Source of the DNA: an uncultured Victivallales bacterium
GTDB lineage: Bacteria; Verrucomicrobiota; Lentisphaeria; Victivallales; UBA1829
Assembly: GCA_944390735.1 (NCBI GenBank)
Contig: CALXRL010000021.1
Coordinates: forward strand, 1-64,000
Length of the DNA: 64,000 bases
Direction of reading: 5' to 3'
Notes under the pieces: model-generated
The model's input: only the letters and a program-made list of their open reading frames with translations
Database searches by the model: none
What the model was told of the DNA's origin: nothing
Translations under genes and position numbers: made by a program
In this document: piece after piece, positions 52,539-60,649 of the stretch
Numbering within the stretch: the stretch's first letter is position 1
How the letters are laid out: each line of letters opens with the position of its first letter

Positions 52539-55151
52539 TCATTCCCGGTAGCTGCTCCGGAGATCGCGTATCACCAGACTGCGCTTGAGCGCATCCGCAT
52601 CGACCGTTTCCGGAACCTGGAACGTGATGGTTCTCGGAGCCCCCGGAAGCAGCGTGAAGCTGTTGTCGCTGAACACGGTCTGCATTCCGCGCAGTTCCGC
52701 AAAGGTGTAGAACGCCGGACGATCGGTCTCGAGCGTCAGACTCCATGTCCCTCCGGAACGCTTTTGAAGCCCGGTCCGGATGCGGGGCTGCTGAAGATCA
52801 CAGCGTTTGAACTCCGTAAAGAACTGATCGTTGTAATGGGTGTAGCGTTTTCCCCCGGCATTGCCGTCGAGCGTGAGAAAGAGGAAGACTTTCGCCGGAT
52901 CTTCCCCGGTCAGGGCTTCGGCTTCGAATTCGTGAATCTTTTTCGACCCGAGCGGAGGAAGTTGAAATTCGAAATCAAATTCCTTCTGCTTCGCGCCGGA
53001 GAAATCCAGAAGCGAGGCGTGGACGGCGCCCTTGAATTCGCTGTTGACGTCGCTGGTCGCCCAGAGCTCCAGACGCTGGTCGCTGTTCAGGAAACTGGTC
53101 ACGATGACCGGCGAGTAGAAGCGCTTCGCATGATAATGCAGCTGTTTCCAGTTGCCGTCGTAGTCGATGCTGGACCAGGAGGCGACCGGCCAGTTGTCGT
53201 TGAGCTGCCAGTAAAGCGTTCCCATGCAGACCGGTTTCAGATGGCGCCAGAACTCGACGCCGGTCTTGATGGCGAACGCCTGCTGAACCTGGCTGAGATA
53301 GATGAAATTTTCAAAGCCGTCCGGAAAACGGAAATAGCGGGTGAACATCTCAACGATTTTGGAGTTGCCGCCGCTGTTTCTCTGATGGTGTTCCATGACA
53401 GGAGAGGTGACATTGCGCTGTCTGCCTTCGGTGTAGCGGTCCACGGTATTCTGGGCGGGGAAGGACTGATAGCCGAATTCCGAACAGAAACGGGGAATCA
53501 CATCGAAGTAGGCGGAGAAGGATTTTCCGCTGTGCCAGACGCTCCAGTAGTGCATGTCGCCCATGCTGTCGTTGTGAGTGCCGCCTGCGACGTATTCCGG
53601 TCCGCTGCAGGGGGAGCTCGGCCAGAAGACGCGGGTCGGATCGGCGTCTTCCACTGCCCGTCTGACCGTCCGGTTGAAGCGGTCGTAGTTGATGAGGCGC
53701 ATCGGATAGCCCGGCGAGCCGTTGCCGCCCATGAGACTGATGACCTCGTTGTCGCCGCACCAGAGCGCGATGCAGGCATGATCCCGCAGCCGCTTCACCT
53801 GATGGACGATTTCGCCGGTGATGTTTTCCAGAAAATCCGGGGTCGACGGATATTGCGCACAGGCAAACATGCAGTCATGCCAGAGTAGAATTCCTTTCTG
53901 ATCGCAGAGGTCGTAGAAGTCCTCGTTTTCATATTGTCCGCCCCCCCAGACGCGGAGCATGTTCATGTTGGCGGCGACGGCGTCGGAAAGAAGGCGGTCG
54001 TAGACCTCCCGGGTCTGCCGGCTCGGCATGGCGTCGGCCGGAATCCAGTTGGCTCCCTTGCAGAAAAGGTCGATTCCGTTTACGCGGAACTTCATGCTGA
54101 TGCCGTATGCATCCGGTTCGTTGATGAGTTCGAGTTTGCGGAGACCGATTCGTTTGCGGATGGTCTCGTCGGCGGTGGAGACCGTCAGCGGATAGAGCGT
54201 CTGAGGGCCGTATCCGGCCGGATACCAGAGCGCCGGATTCTCGACTTCAAACGAGGCCGATACGGTGTTGACGCCGCGGAGAAGACGGACGGTCCGGTTT
54301 TTTTTCTCTCCGTTGAATTCGAAACAGACGGTGGTTTCTCCTCCGTTTTCGCTGAAGAGTTCGGCGGTGGCCTCCAGCGTGCATTTTCCCGGTGCGTGCT
54401 TCTGTTCCGTGAAGACATAGTCGAGACGCGCGTGATCCACTCCCCGGAGGCTGATGTCTCCATAGATGCCGCTGACCACCAGACAGATTCCCCAGTCCCA
54501 GCCCGCATGACACTGCACTTTTCGGATCAGATTCATGTACGGGACGCGGTTGTTTCCGTTGATTCCCAGGTCAAACGGCTGTTTGAGCGCCTCTTCCGCG
54601 GCTTTGGCAACCGGCGAGAAGAGAACGATGTCCAGACGGTTCCTTCCCGGTTTCAGCAGCTCCTTCACGTCGATTCGGAGCCGCCGGAACATGTTGCGCG
54701 AGGTCGCGGCCTTCTTCCCGTTGACAAGGATGTCGGCAAAGGTGTCAAGCGAGTCGATGTTCAGGTAGACGGACTCTTTGCTCAGAAGTTCGGGGGAAAT
54801 GGAAAACTCCTTTGAAAACGTCCAGTCCAGTTCGCGAACCCACTGGACCTCCTCCTCATTCCGCCCGAGATAGGGATCGGGAATCCGTCCGTTCCGGAGC
54901 AGGGCGGAATAGTTGTCGCCCGGAACGTCGGCCCGGATCGGCCGGAAGTCGTTGCTGCTGCACGAGAGAGTCCACTCTCCCGCAAGATTGATGATCTGCA
55001 TCTGCTTCTCCTGTTCTGCGGTTTCCGCAAGGTTCGGTTCCGGTTTTCCCGGCACTTCCGCCCGCTGTTCCGGTCCGGCGGAACAGGAGCAGAGGCAGAG
55101 AACGAGCGCCGCGCTCAAGAGCTGCGGCAAACGTGGTCTGATCGCATTCAT
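52539..55151 (-). CDS. GH2 beta-mannosidase-like lipoprotein
   Basis: 870 aa. The N-terminal lipoprotein signal has the lipobox LCSC (Cys23). The sugar-binding domain (about 55-240), immunoglobulin-like domain and barrel follow the GH2 plan. WCGDNE holds the acid/base Glu469 and FCSEFGYQSFP the nucleophile Glu558; CHAGWDWG is typical of beta-mannosidases. It would cleave terminal beta-mannose at the cell surface or in the periplasm. The ATG at 55151 was chosen because the signal sequence begins there. An AraC gene is divergent and has its own terminator-free leader; the two are probably a regulatory pair. Confidence 0.9.
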   Translation of the reverse strand: MNAIRPRLPQLLSAALVLCLCSCSAGPEQRAEVPGKPEPNLAETAEQEKQMQIINLAGEWTLSCSSNDFRPIRADVPGDNYSALLRNGRIPDPYLGRNEEEVQWVRELDWTFSKEFSISPELLSKESVYLNIDSLDTFADILVNGKKAATSRNMFRRLRIDVKELLKPGRNRLDIVLFSPVAKAAEEALKQPFDLGINGNNRVPYMNLIRKVQCHAGWDWGICLVVSGIYGDISLRGVDHARLDYVFTEQKHAPGKCTLEATAELFSENGGETTVCFEFNGEKKNRTVRLLRGVNTVSASFEVENPALWYPAGYGPQTLYPLTVSTADETIRKRIGLRKLELINEPDAYGISMKFRVNGIDLFCKGANWIPADAMPSRQTREVYDRLLSDAVAANMNMLRVWGGGQYENEDFYDLCDQKGILLWHDCMFACAQYPSTPDFLENITGEIVHQVKRLRDHACIALWCGDNEVISLMGGNGSPGYPMRLINYDRFNRTVRRAVEDADPTRVFWPSSPCSGPEYVAGGTHNDSMGDMHYWSVWHSGKSFSAYFDVIPRFCSEFGYQSFPAQNTVDRYTEGRQRNVTSPVMEHHQRNSGGNSKIVEMFTRYFRFPDGFENFIYLSQVQQAFAIKTGVEFWRHLKPVCMGTLYWQLNDNWPVASWSSIDYDGNWKQLHYHAKRFYSPVIVTSFLNSDQRLELWATSDVNSEFKGAVHASLLDFSGAKQKEFDFEFQLPPLGSKKIHEFEAEALTGEDPAKVFLFLTLDGNAGGKRYTHYNDQFFTEFKRCDLQQPRIRTGLQKRSGGTWSLTLETDRPAFYTFAELRGMQTVFSDNSFTLLPGAPRTITFQVPETVDADALKRSLVIRDLRSSYRE

Positions 55152-55328
55152 CTGCTTTAGTCTCCCTGTCTGGTTGCTCGGGATCACTGTATGCCGGAAA
55201 ACCGCGCTTTTCAAACAGAATACCGCTTTTTTTCCGGAAAACGACTACAAAAAAGAAAAAAAGATACTATATTGACACATCGGAAAAGAAAATCCTTCAT
55301 TCGGACAGACAACCAGGAGATCCAGAAC

Positions 55329-56171
55329 ATGCTGCGGAACCGGAACGTGCTCTCCATGCGGAGCGGAAGCTACTATATGCACGACTCCATGTTCGGTCCC
55401 GGCGAGTTCTATCCGGAGCACTGTCACGATTTCCATGAATTTTTTCTGGTTGACGAAGGCGTGCTGGAACATACGCTGAACGGCAAGGTTTCCATTCTGC
55501 CGGCGGGGACGGTGCAGCTGATCCTGCCGGGAGACAGTCATATCGTCGCCTGCGCTCCGGGCTGTTCCGGGGTCCGGATCCGCAACTGCAACGTCAGTTC
55601 CGAGGAGATGCTGAAGGTGTTCGCCTTCCTTTCCGCCGGCAGTGATTTCCTGCTGGACGACTGCGTGCAGACGGTCCGGATGCCCCCCGATCATCACTGG
55701 CGCCATCTTCAGGATCTTGCTCGCGAGATCTGCGCAATGAGCGACGGCGGAACCTCCCGGAAAAACTCTCTTCTGCGCCTTCTGACGCAGGAGGTCCTTG
55801 CCGTTCTGATGCGCCGTTCCTTTCAGGAGAAGGCCGCGCCCCCCCAGTGGCTCGCGGAAAGTTTCACGGAGATGAAGAAGAAAAACAACTATACCGCGGG
55901 CCTGTCCCGGTTTGTGGCATTGTCCGGACGCACCAAGGAGCATCTCTGCCGCTCCATGAAGAAATTCTACGGAATTTCTCCGCAGACCTACATAATCTCC
56001 CTGCGATTGGAGGAGGCCGCCGACAGACTTCTTCACGGCAGCTGCGGCATTTCGGAAATCGCCTACGACGCAGGGTTCCGCAATCTCTCCTATTTCCGCC
56101 GCTGTTTCCTGCGGAAATACGGAATGACTCCCTTGAAATACCGCTCCCGGTTCCGGATTCTGCGTCATTGA
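55329..56171 (+). CDS. AraC-family transcriptional regulator
   Basis: 280 aa. The N-terminal cupin carries metal-like histidines (PEHCHDFHEFFLVDEG). The C-terminal double helix-turn-helix (about 180-280) has FVALSGRTKEHLCRSMKKFYG and ISEIAYDAGFRNLSYFRRCF. AGGAG is nine bases before the ATG at 55329. Divergent from the beta-mannosidase gene, which it probably controls in response to a mannoside. Confidence 0.88.
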   Translation: MLRNRNVLSMRSGSYYMHDSMFGPGEFYPEHCHDFHEFFLVDEGVLEHTLNGKVSILPAGTVQLILPGDSHIVACAPGCSGVRIRNCNVSSEEMLKVFAFLSAGSDFLLDDCVQTVRMPPDHHWRHLQDLAREICAMSDGGTSRKNSLLRLLTQEVLAVLMRRSFQEKAAPPQWLAESFTEMKKKNNYTAGLSRFVALSGRTKEHLCRSMKKFYGISPQTYIISLRLEEAADRLLHGSCGISEIAYDAGFRNLSYFRRCFLRKYGMTPLKYRSRFRILRH

Positions 56172-56248
56172 TCCGAAATCGGAAAAATGCGGTCCGGCGC
56201 GGAGATTCCATTTTCTTCGGAAGGGGAGGAGAATCTCCGGTGCGCGGA

Positions 56249-56671
56249 TCAGTTCCAGCGGTCGGGCAGCAGCTCGGCGAGCGTCTTGACGGAGCCGTCG
56301 CCGAGGAGCACTTCGCAGCGGTCATTCTGATCGTGGAGCTGACAGAGAAATTCCCGGCATCTGCCGCAGGGCGGAACGACCGCTCCGCCTTCTGTCACGG
56401 CCACCAGTTTGACAATCCGGTGTTCGCCTGCCGTGACCATTGCCGCGGCCGCGGCGTGTTCCGCGCAGAAGCCCATGGAGCAGGAGGTGTCAATGCAGAC
56501 TCCTGTAAAAAGAGTGCCCCGGTCGGTCAGAATCGCCGCCGCTGTCGAGCCGGCATGGGCGTGTTTTGAAAGCGGTCTCGGATTCAGAACTTCGCATGCG
56601 GAGAGACGGAGCTTTTCAAAAAGAAAAGTTTCCTGATCGGGACCCGCTTTCTGTTCCGCTTGTTTCTTCAT
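56249..56671 (-). CDS. Cytidine deaminase-like protein
   Basis: 140 aa. The zinc-deaminase motifs are complete: FCAEHAAAAAM (Cys69, catalytic Glu71) and PPCGRCREFL (Cys102, Cys105). Small tetrameric cytidine deaminases have this size; blasticidin-S deaminase is a close relative and cannot be excluded. It converts cytidine to uridine in nucleoside salvage. The 55-base gap after the transporter gene suggests a shared transcript. Confidence 0.88.
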   Translation of the reverse strand: MKKQAEQKAGPDQETFLFEKLRLSACEVLNPRPLSKHAHAGSTAAAILTDRGTLFTGVCIDTSCSMGFCAEHAAAAAMVTAGEHRIVKLVAVTEGGAVVPPCGRCREFLCQLHDQNDRCEVLLGDGSVKTLAELLPDRWN

Positions 56672-56725
56672 GAGAGGCTCCGTGGTTTCCGGAGGGGAAT
56701 GCCGGTGGGACCGGTCGGGAATTTG

Positions 56726-57718
56726 TCAGATTGCGTGGGAGCGCTTGCGGCGGAGCATTTTGAGTCTCCGTCTTCGCTGTCCCGCGGTCCGCACTCTGAT
56801 TTTGACATGAAGTGGAAGGGTCCGCTGATTCCGGTGCCGGTCATACAGGAACATTTGAAGAGCATTCCAGACGTTGTGCCAGAAGACGTAGAAGATCGGC
56901 CCCATCGCAATCAGGGGATTGACGAACGTCAGGGCAAGATAAAGCGTGAAGGTCGTATTTTTCTGACCGAGAAGCTGACTGCTCTCCCGTTTGATTCTGT
57001 GGGGGACCAGAAATCCTCCGAGCCAGAAGTTGAGAATGCAGATGCCCATCGAGACCAGGGCGATTTCCAGAATGATGAGCGGCGAGACCTGCGGGTTGGT
57101 TTCCAGAAACGTGAAGGCTTCGCCCGCAATGATGAACAGCGTGCAGGACCAGAGAAACAGCGAAAAGGTTTTGCATTTTGCGGGCCATCGGGTGGAATCG
57201 GGGAAGAGCCGACGGGTAACGAGAGCCGCCAGAGCGGGCAGTCCGATGATGAGCAGCAGCGACTTGATGATATCCGCAACGAAGGCCAGCGAGGTATTGC
57301 CCGTCACCAGCGGAAGCAGTCCGACCAGCGAGAGCGACACCCCCAGGTTTGTTATGACAAATCCGCTGACCACATAGGCGACCCGTCCGTTCAGGAACGC
57401 CATCACCACCGGCGCCGCGTTCGCAGTCGGCGTGATTCCGACAAAGAATGCCGCAAGCGCAAGCTGCTCGTTTCCCGCAAAATGGAACAGATAGTATCCG
57501 CCGAGTCCGATTCCGAGGTTCGCCAGCAGGAGATACCAGTGCCATTTCTGCGGCTTCAGATTCCTGATCTTGATCTGGAGACAGACCAGATAGAACATCA
57601 CGATCAGCAGCCAGCGGATCAGAAACGAGAGCTTCCCCACATCGGGGAAGATCGCCCCCAGGACAAACGGAATGAAAATCATTCCCGGACGAATCAGATT
57701 TTTCAGCATAAGATTCAT
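56726..57718 (-). CDS. BASS-type (bile acid:sodium symporter-like) membrane transporter
   Basis: 330 aa with about ten hydrophobic segments in two halves. GITPTANAAPVVMAFLNGRVAYVVSGFVITN resembles the conserved crossover region of the BASS/SBF family, and FTLYLALTFVNPLIAMGPIFY near the end matches the second. The basic C-terminal tail (RTAGQRRRRLKMLRRKR) is unusual. GGAG lies six bases before ATG 57718. The substrate, which could be a small organic acid or nucleoside-related, is unknown; cytidine deaminase follows on the same strand. Confidence 0.75.
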   Translation of the reverse strand: MNLMLKNLIRPGMIFIPFVLGAIFPDVGKLSFLIRWLLIVMFYLVCLQIKIRNLKPQKWHWYLLLANLGIGLGGYYLFHFAGNEQLALAAFFVGITPTANAAPVVMAFLNGRVAYVVSGFVITNLGVSLSLVGLLPLVTGNTSLAFVADIIKSLLLIIGLPALAALVTRRLFPDSTRWPAKCKTFSLFLWSCTLFIIAGEAFTFLETNPQVSPLIILEIALVSMGICILNFWLGGFLVPHRIKRESSQLLGQKNTTFTLYLALTFVNPLIAMGPIFYVFWHNVWNALQMFLYDRHRNQRTLPLHVKIRVRTAGQRRRRLKMLRRKRSHAI

Positions 57719-57753
57719 GAAACGCTCCGAACCTCGTTTTGTATGGAACTTGA

Positions 57754-57782
57754 AATATATCATGCCTTTGAGAATTTTTCCA
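57754..57782 (-). promoter_or_regulatory. Promoter of the transporter-deaminase operon
   Basis: TGGAAA, 17-base spacer, TATATT on the minus strand, the same pair of hexamers and spacing as at the U32 gene. Confidence 0.4.
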
Positions 57783-57843
57783 CTCCATTTTCCGGAAAAT
57801 TTCCACCGGAACGGAAATCCCCGTTTCAGAAAGGGATTTCCTC

Positions 57844-57871
57844 TTGCTATTTCCGAAAAGATTGCTATGAT
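57844..57871 (+). promoter_or_regulatory. Promoter of the SGNH lipoprotein gene
   Basis: TTGCTA, 16-base spacer, TATGAT with a TGC extended -10 element. Confidence 0.5.
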
Positions 57872-57933
57872 ATCCCGTGATGCGGTTTTTCTGAAATGAA
57901 GAATGATGGAAACAACGGAAAGGAAATCAGAAT

Positions 57934-59094
57934 ATGGGAAAACGGATGCTTTTCGCGGCGCTGCTTCTGGCGGCCGGAACTTTTTTCGCCGGCTGCTGCA
58001 CCGGCGGCTATTCGAATCTGAAGGACGGGGAGGCCCGCTATCCGCAGCTGAAGAAGGTGTATGACCGGATGGCTCGCGGCGAGAAGGTGAAAATCGCCTA
58101 TCTCGGAGGCTCCATCACCTGGGGCGCCACGGCGACCGATCCGCAGAAGACCTCATGGCGCGCGCTTTATACCAGAAGTCTGGAGGAGAAGTTCCCGCAG
58201 GCCCATATTCAGGCGATCGACGCGGCAATCGGCGGAAAGGGGTCCGATCTTGGCGTGTTCCGCATGGATCGCGACGTCCTCGCAAACAAACCGGACATGA
58301 CGCTGGTGGAATTCGCGGTCAACGACGGGCACAAGGACCGCAACGAATCATTTGAAGGCGTTCTCCGCAAACTGCACAAATCCAATCCGCAGATGGCCAT
58401 TGTCGTGGTGATTGCCGGATCGGGAGACAAAAAGTTCGCTTCGATCAATCAGGACAAATACATCGAGATTGCCAACTACTACAATCTTCCGTATGCCGAC
58501 GTGGTCAACGGCGTCAATCGTCTGATCCTTGCAAACAAGCTCAAGACTCCGAAACAGATGCTGACCGACGGCTGCCATCCGAACGATTTCGGATATACCA
58601 TTTACAACCGGATTGTAACGGAATCGCTCGGTCGCGCGGCCGCTGAACCCGGGAAGGCGAAACCGTGGCCCGAAAAGCCTTTCACGGCAAACCGTTACGA
58701 ATCCGCCGAGGCGATTCCGCTGGCGACTCTGCTTCCGCGGAAGAGTGCCGACTGGCGGAAAGAGGTTCCTTCCGTGGTCGGCGCCTGGTTCGACCATCAG
58801 CCGTCCCGCTGGCTCGACAGCGTGATCGTGCCCCGGAAGGACAAGGCCGTGCTGACCGTGAAGCGGATCTGTTCCGGAGTCGGCGTCTATTTTGAGACGC
58901 TCCCGAAGGGCAGTCGCTTCGAGGTGCTTGTCGACGGCAAGAAGGTGCTGGATGTCAACACCGCCTTTTCGCAGACCAATCCCGGGCTCGGCAACCGGTT
59001 CGTCTTCCTGGAGGGACCGGCTAAGGAACGCACGATCACCATCCGGGCCGACGGACGCAATCTCCGGCTCGGAAGTCTGCTTGTGACCCGCTGA
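57934..59094 (+). CDS. SGNH/GDSL-hydrolase lipoprotein
   Basis: 386 aa. The signal ends in the lipobox FFAGC, so it is a lipoprotein. SGNH blocks are seen: YLGGSITWG (catalytic Ser), AAIGGKGSDL (Gly), EFAVNDGHKDR (Asn) and TDGCHPNDFG (Asp/His). The catalytic domain covers about residues 45-235 and a beta-rich C-terminal domain of 140 residues follows. It probably deacetylates a polysaccharide at the cell envelope. AAGGAAA lies before the ATG. A bidirectional hairpin follows the gene. Confidence 0.85.
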   Translation: MGKRMLFAALLLAAGTFFAGCCTGGYSNLKDGEARYPQLKKVYDRMARGEKVKIAYLGGSITWGATATDPQKTSWRALYTRSLEEKFPQAHIQAIDAAIGGKGSDLGVFRMDRDVLANKPDMTLVEFAVNDGHKDRNESFEGVLRKLHKSNPQMAIVVVIAGSGDKKFASINQDKYIEIANYYNLPYADVVNGVNRLILANKLKTPKQMLTDGCHPNDFGYTIYNRIVTESLGRAAAEPGKAKPWPEKPFTANRYESAEAIPLATLLPRKSADWRKEVPSVVGAWFDHQPSRWLDSVIVPRKDKAVLTVKRICSGVGVYFETLPKGSRFEVLVDGKKVLDVNTAFSQTNPGLGNRFVFLEGPAKERTITIRADGRNLRLGSLLVTR

Positions 59095-59139
59095 CGGAGA
59101 CAAACTTCCGGAGAAGGACGCGGAAAAACGTCCTTTGGC

Positions 59140-59177
59140 AAAACGCGTTCGGGCGAATCGATCCCCGGACGCGTTTT
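59140..59177 (+). terminator. Terminator after the SGNH lipoprotein gene
   Basis: AAAACGCGTTCGGG and CCCGGACGCGTTTT pair at 13 of 14 positions. The stem itself ends in T, followed by CCTTTTC. A smaller hairpin, AAGGACG with CGTCCTT, lies just before it (59114-59135). Confidence 0.7.
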
Positions 59178-59263
59178 CCTTTTCGGGAGAGTCCGTTTCC
59201 GTCGTTTCCTGCCGCGGGAAGGGGAACGGATGGTTTTTGTCTCCGGAAAAATGGGAGAAGAGC

Positions 59264-59292
59264 TTGCAATTTTCCCGATGAAAAGGTAAATT
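59264..59292 (+). promoter_or_regulatory. Promoter of dapL
   Basis: TTGCAA, 17-base spacer, TAAATT, 47 bases before the ATG. No lysine riboswitch is visible. Confidence 0.5.
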
Positions 59293-59339
59293 GTATGTTC
59301 AGTCATCGTTTTATTGATTTGGGAAGGAGAAGAATCATC

Positions 59340-60578
59340 ATGTCTGAGAGTTATCTGCAGAGAGCCTTTGCCCAGCGCATCGGCGGAGAAAAATTCGGCA
59401 AGGACACTAAGATTTATAAATTTGAGAAGATCAAGCGCGCCAAACGCGAGGCCATGGCGAAGAACCCCGGCGTCGCCCTGATCGACATGGGCGTCGGCGA
59501 GCCGGACGATATGGCATTCCCCTGCGTGATCGAAGCCATGCAGCGGGAGGTCGCCAAATGGGAGAACCGCATCTATGCCGACAACGGAGTGCAGGAGTTC
59601 AAGGACGCCGCCGCCCGCTACATGAAGGCGCTGTACGGGGTGGAACTGGATCCCGTCAACGAGATCTGCCATGCGATCGGCAGCAAGTCGGCCCTGACGC
59701 TTCTTCCGGCCTGTTTCATCAATCCCGGCGACATCACCGTCATCACCATTCCGGGCTATCCGGTTCTGGGCACCTGGACCGAGTACCTCGGAGGGGAAAT
59801 GGTCAAGCTGCCTCTGCTGGAGGAGAACGGCTTCCTGCCCGATCTGGACAGTCTGACCGAGGACCAGTGCCGACGCGCCAAACTGCTCTATCTGAACTAT
59901 CCGAACAATCCCACGGGCGCGTCCGCCACGGTGGAGTTCTTTGAAAAGGCAATCGCGTTTGCGAAGAAGCACGAGATTCTGATCGTGAGCGACGCCGCGT
60001 ATGCCCCGCTGAATTTTGTGGGCAAACCGCTGAGCATTCTCTCGCTTCCCGGAGGAAAGGATGTCGCCGTGGAACTGCACAGCATGTCCAAGGGTTTCAA
60101 TATGACCGGATGGCGTTTGAGCTGGGTCTGCGGCAATCCGCTTGCCGTGAAGGCGTTCGCCACCGTGAAGGACAATGCCGACAGCGGTCAGTTCATCGCC
60201 ATTCAGAAGGCCGCCATTGCGGCACTCGACGATCAGGCCGCGATCACACCTGCGATCAGCGCCAAATACGAGCGCCGGCTCCGCAGCATGGTGGAGACGC
60301 TTCGGAAACTCGGATTCAACGCAAAGGTTCCCGCCGGTTCCTTCTATCTGTATGTGAAGGCCCCGAAGGCCGCTTCCGATGGAACCGAATTCCACTCCGG
60401 TGAGGATTTCAGCCAGTGGCTGATTAAAACCAAGCTCATCAGCTCCGTGCCGTGGGATGACGCCGGAAGCTATGTGCGCTTCAGTGCCACCTTTGTCGCC
60501 CGGGGCGGAGAGGCGGAGGAGAAGGCCGTTCTGGATGAGTTCGCTAAACGGCTCTCCGACGCGCGCTTCACCTTCTGA
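59340..60578 (+). CDS. dapL: LL-diaminopimelate aminotransferase
   Basis: 412 aa, matching DapL. PLP-enzyme class I motifs include VGEPDD, NPGDITVITIPGYPV, YPNNPTG (187-193), SDAAYAP and SMSKGFNMTGWR with the PLP Lys251. The IDMGVGEPD opening and KIYKFEKIKRAKREA are typical of DapL rather than aspartate aminotransferase. It makes LL-diaminopimelate directly from tetrahydrodipicolinate, the shortcut used by Lentisphaerae, Verrucomicrobia, Chlamydiae and plants for lysine and peptidoglycan. GGGAAGGAGA lies before the ATG at 59340. Confidence 0.9.
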   Translation: MSESYLQRAFAQRIGGEKFGKDTKIYKFEKIKRAKREAMAKNPGVALIDMGVGEPDDMAFPCVIEAMQREVAKWENRIYADNGVQEFKDAAARYMKALYGVELDPVNEICHAIGSKSALTLLPACFINPGDITVITIPGYPVLGTWTEYLGGEMVKLPLLEENGFLPDLDSLTEDQCRRAKLLYLNYPNNPTGASATVEFFEKAIAFAKKHEILIVSDAAYAPLNFVGKPLSILSLPGGKDVAVELHSMSKGFNMTGWRLSWVCGNPLAVKAFATVKDNADSGQFIAIQKAAIAALDDQAAITPAISAKYERRLRSMVETLRKLGFNAKVPAGSFYLYVKAPKAASDGTEFHSGEDFSQWLIKTKLISSVPWDDAGSYVRFSATFVARGGEAEEKAVLDEFAKRLSDARFTF

Positions 60579-60604
60579 CCGTCTGTCCGGAAAACCGATT
60601 ATTC

Positions 60605-60628
60605 CGCCGGGACGGGTCCGTCCCGGCG
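60605..60628 (+). terminator. Perfect hairpin between dapL and the kinase gene
   Basis: CGCCGGGACGG and CCGTCCCGGCG form an 11-bp stem with almost no loop. No T-tract follows, so it could be a weak terminator or an RNA-processing site just before the kinase gene. Confidence 0.4.
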
Positions 60629-60649
60629 AACCACAGGCAGCAGAAAACT

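Noticed and set aside
59293..59339. Lysine riboswitch before dapL
   Set aside because: The leader is under 50 bases and has no matching structure.
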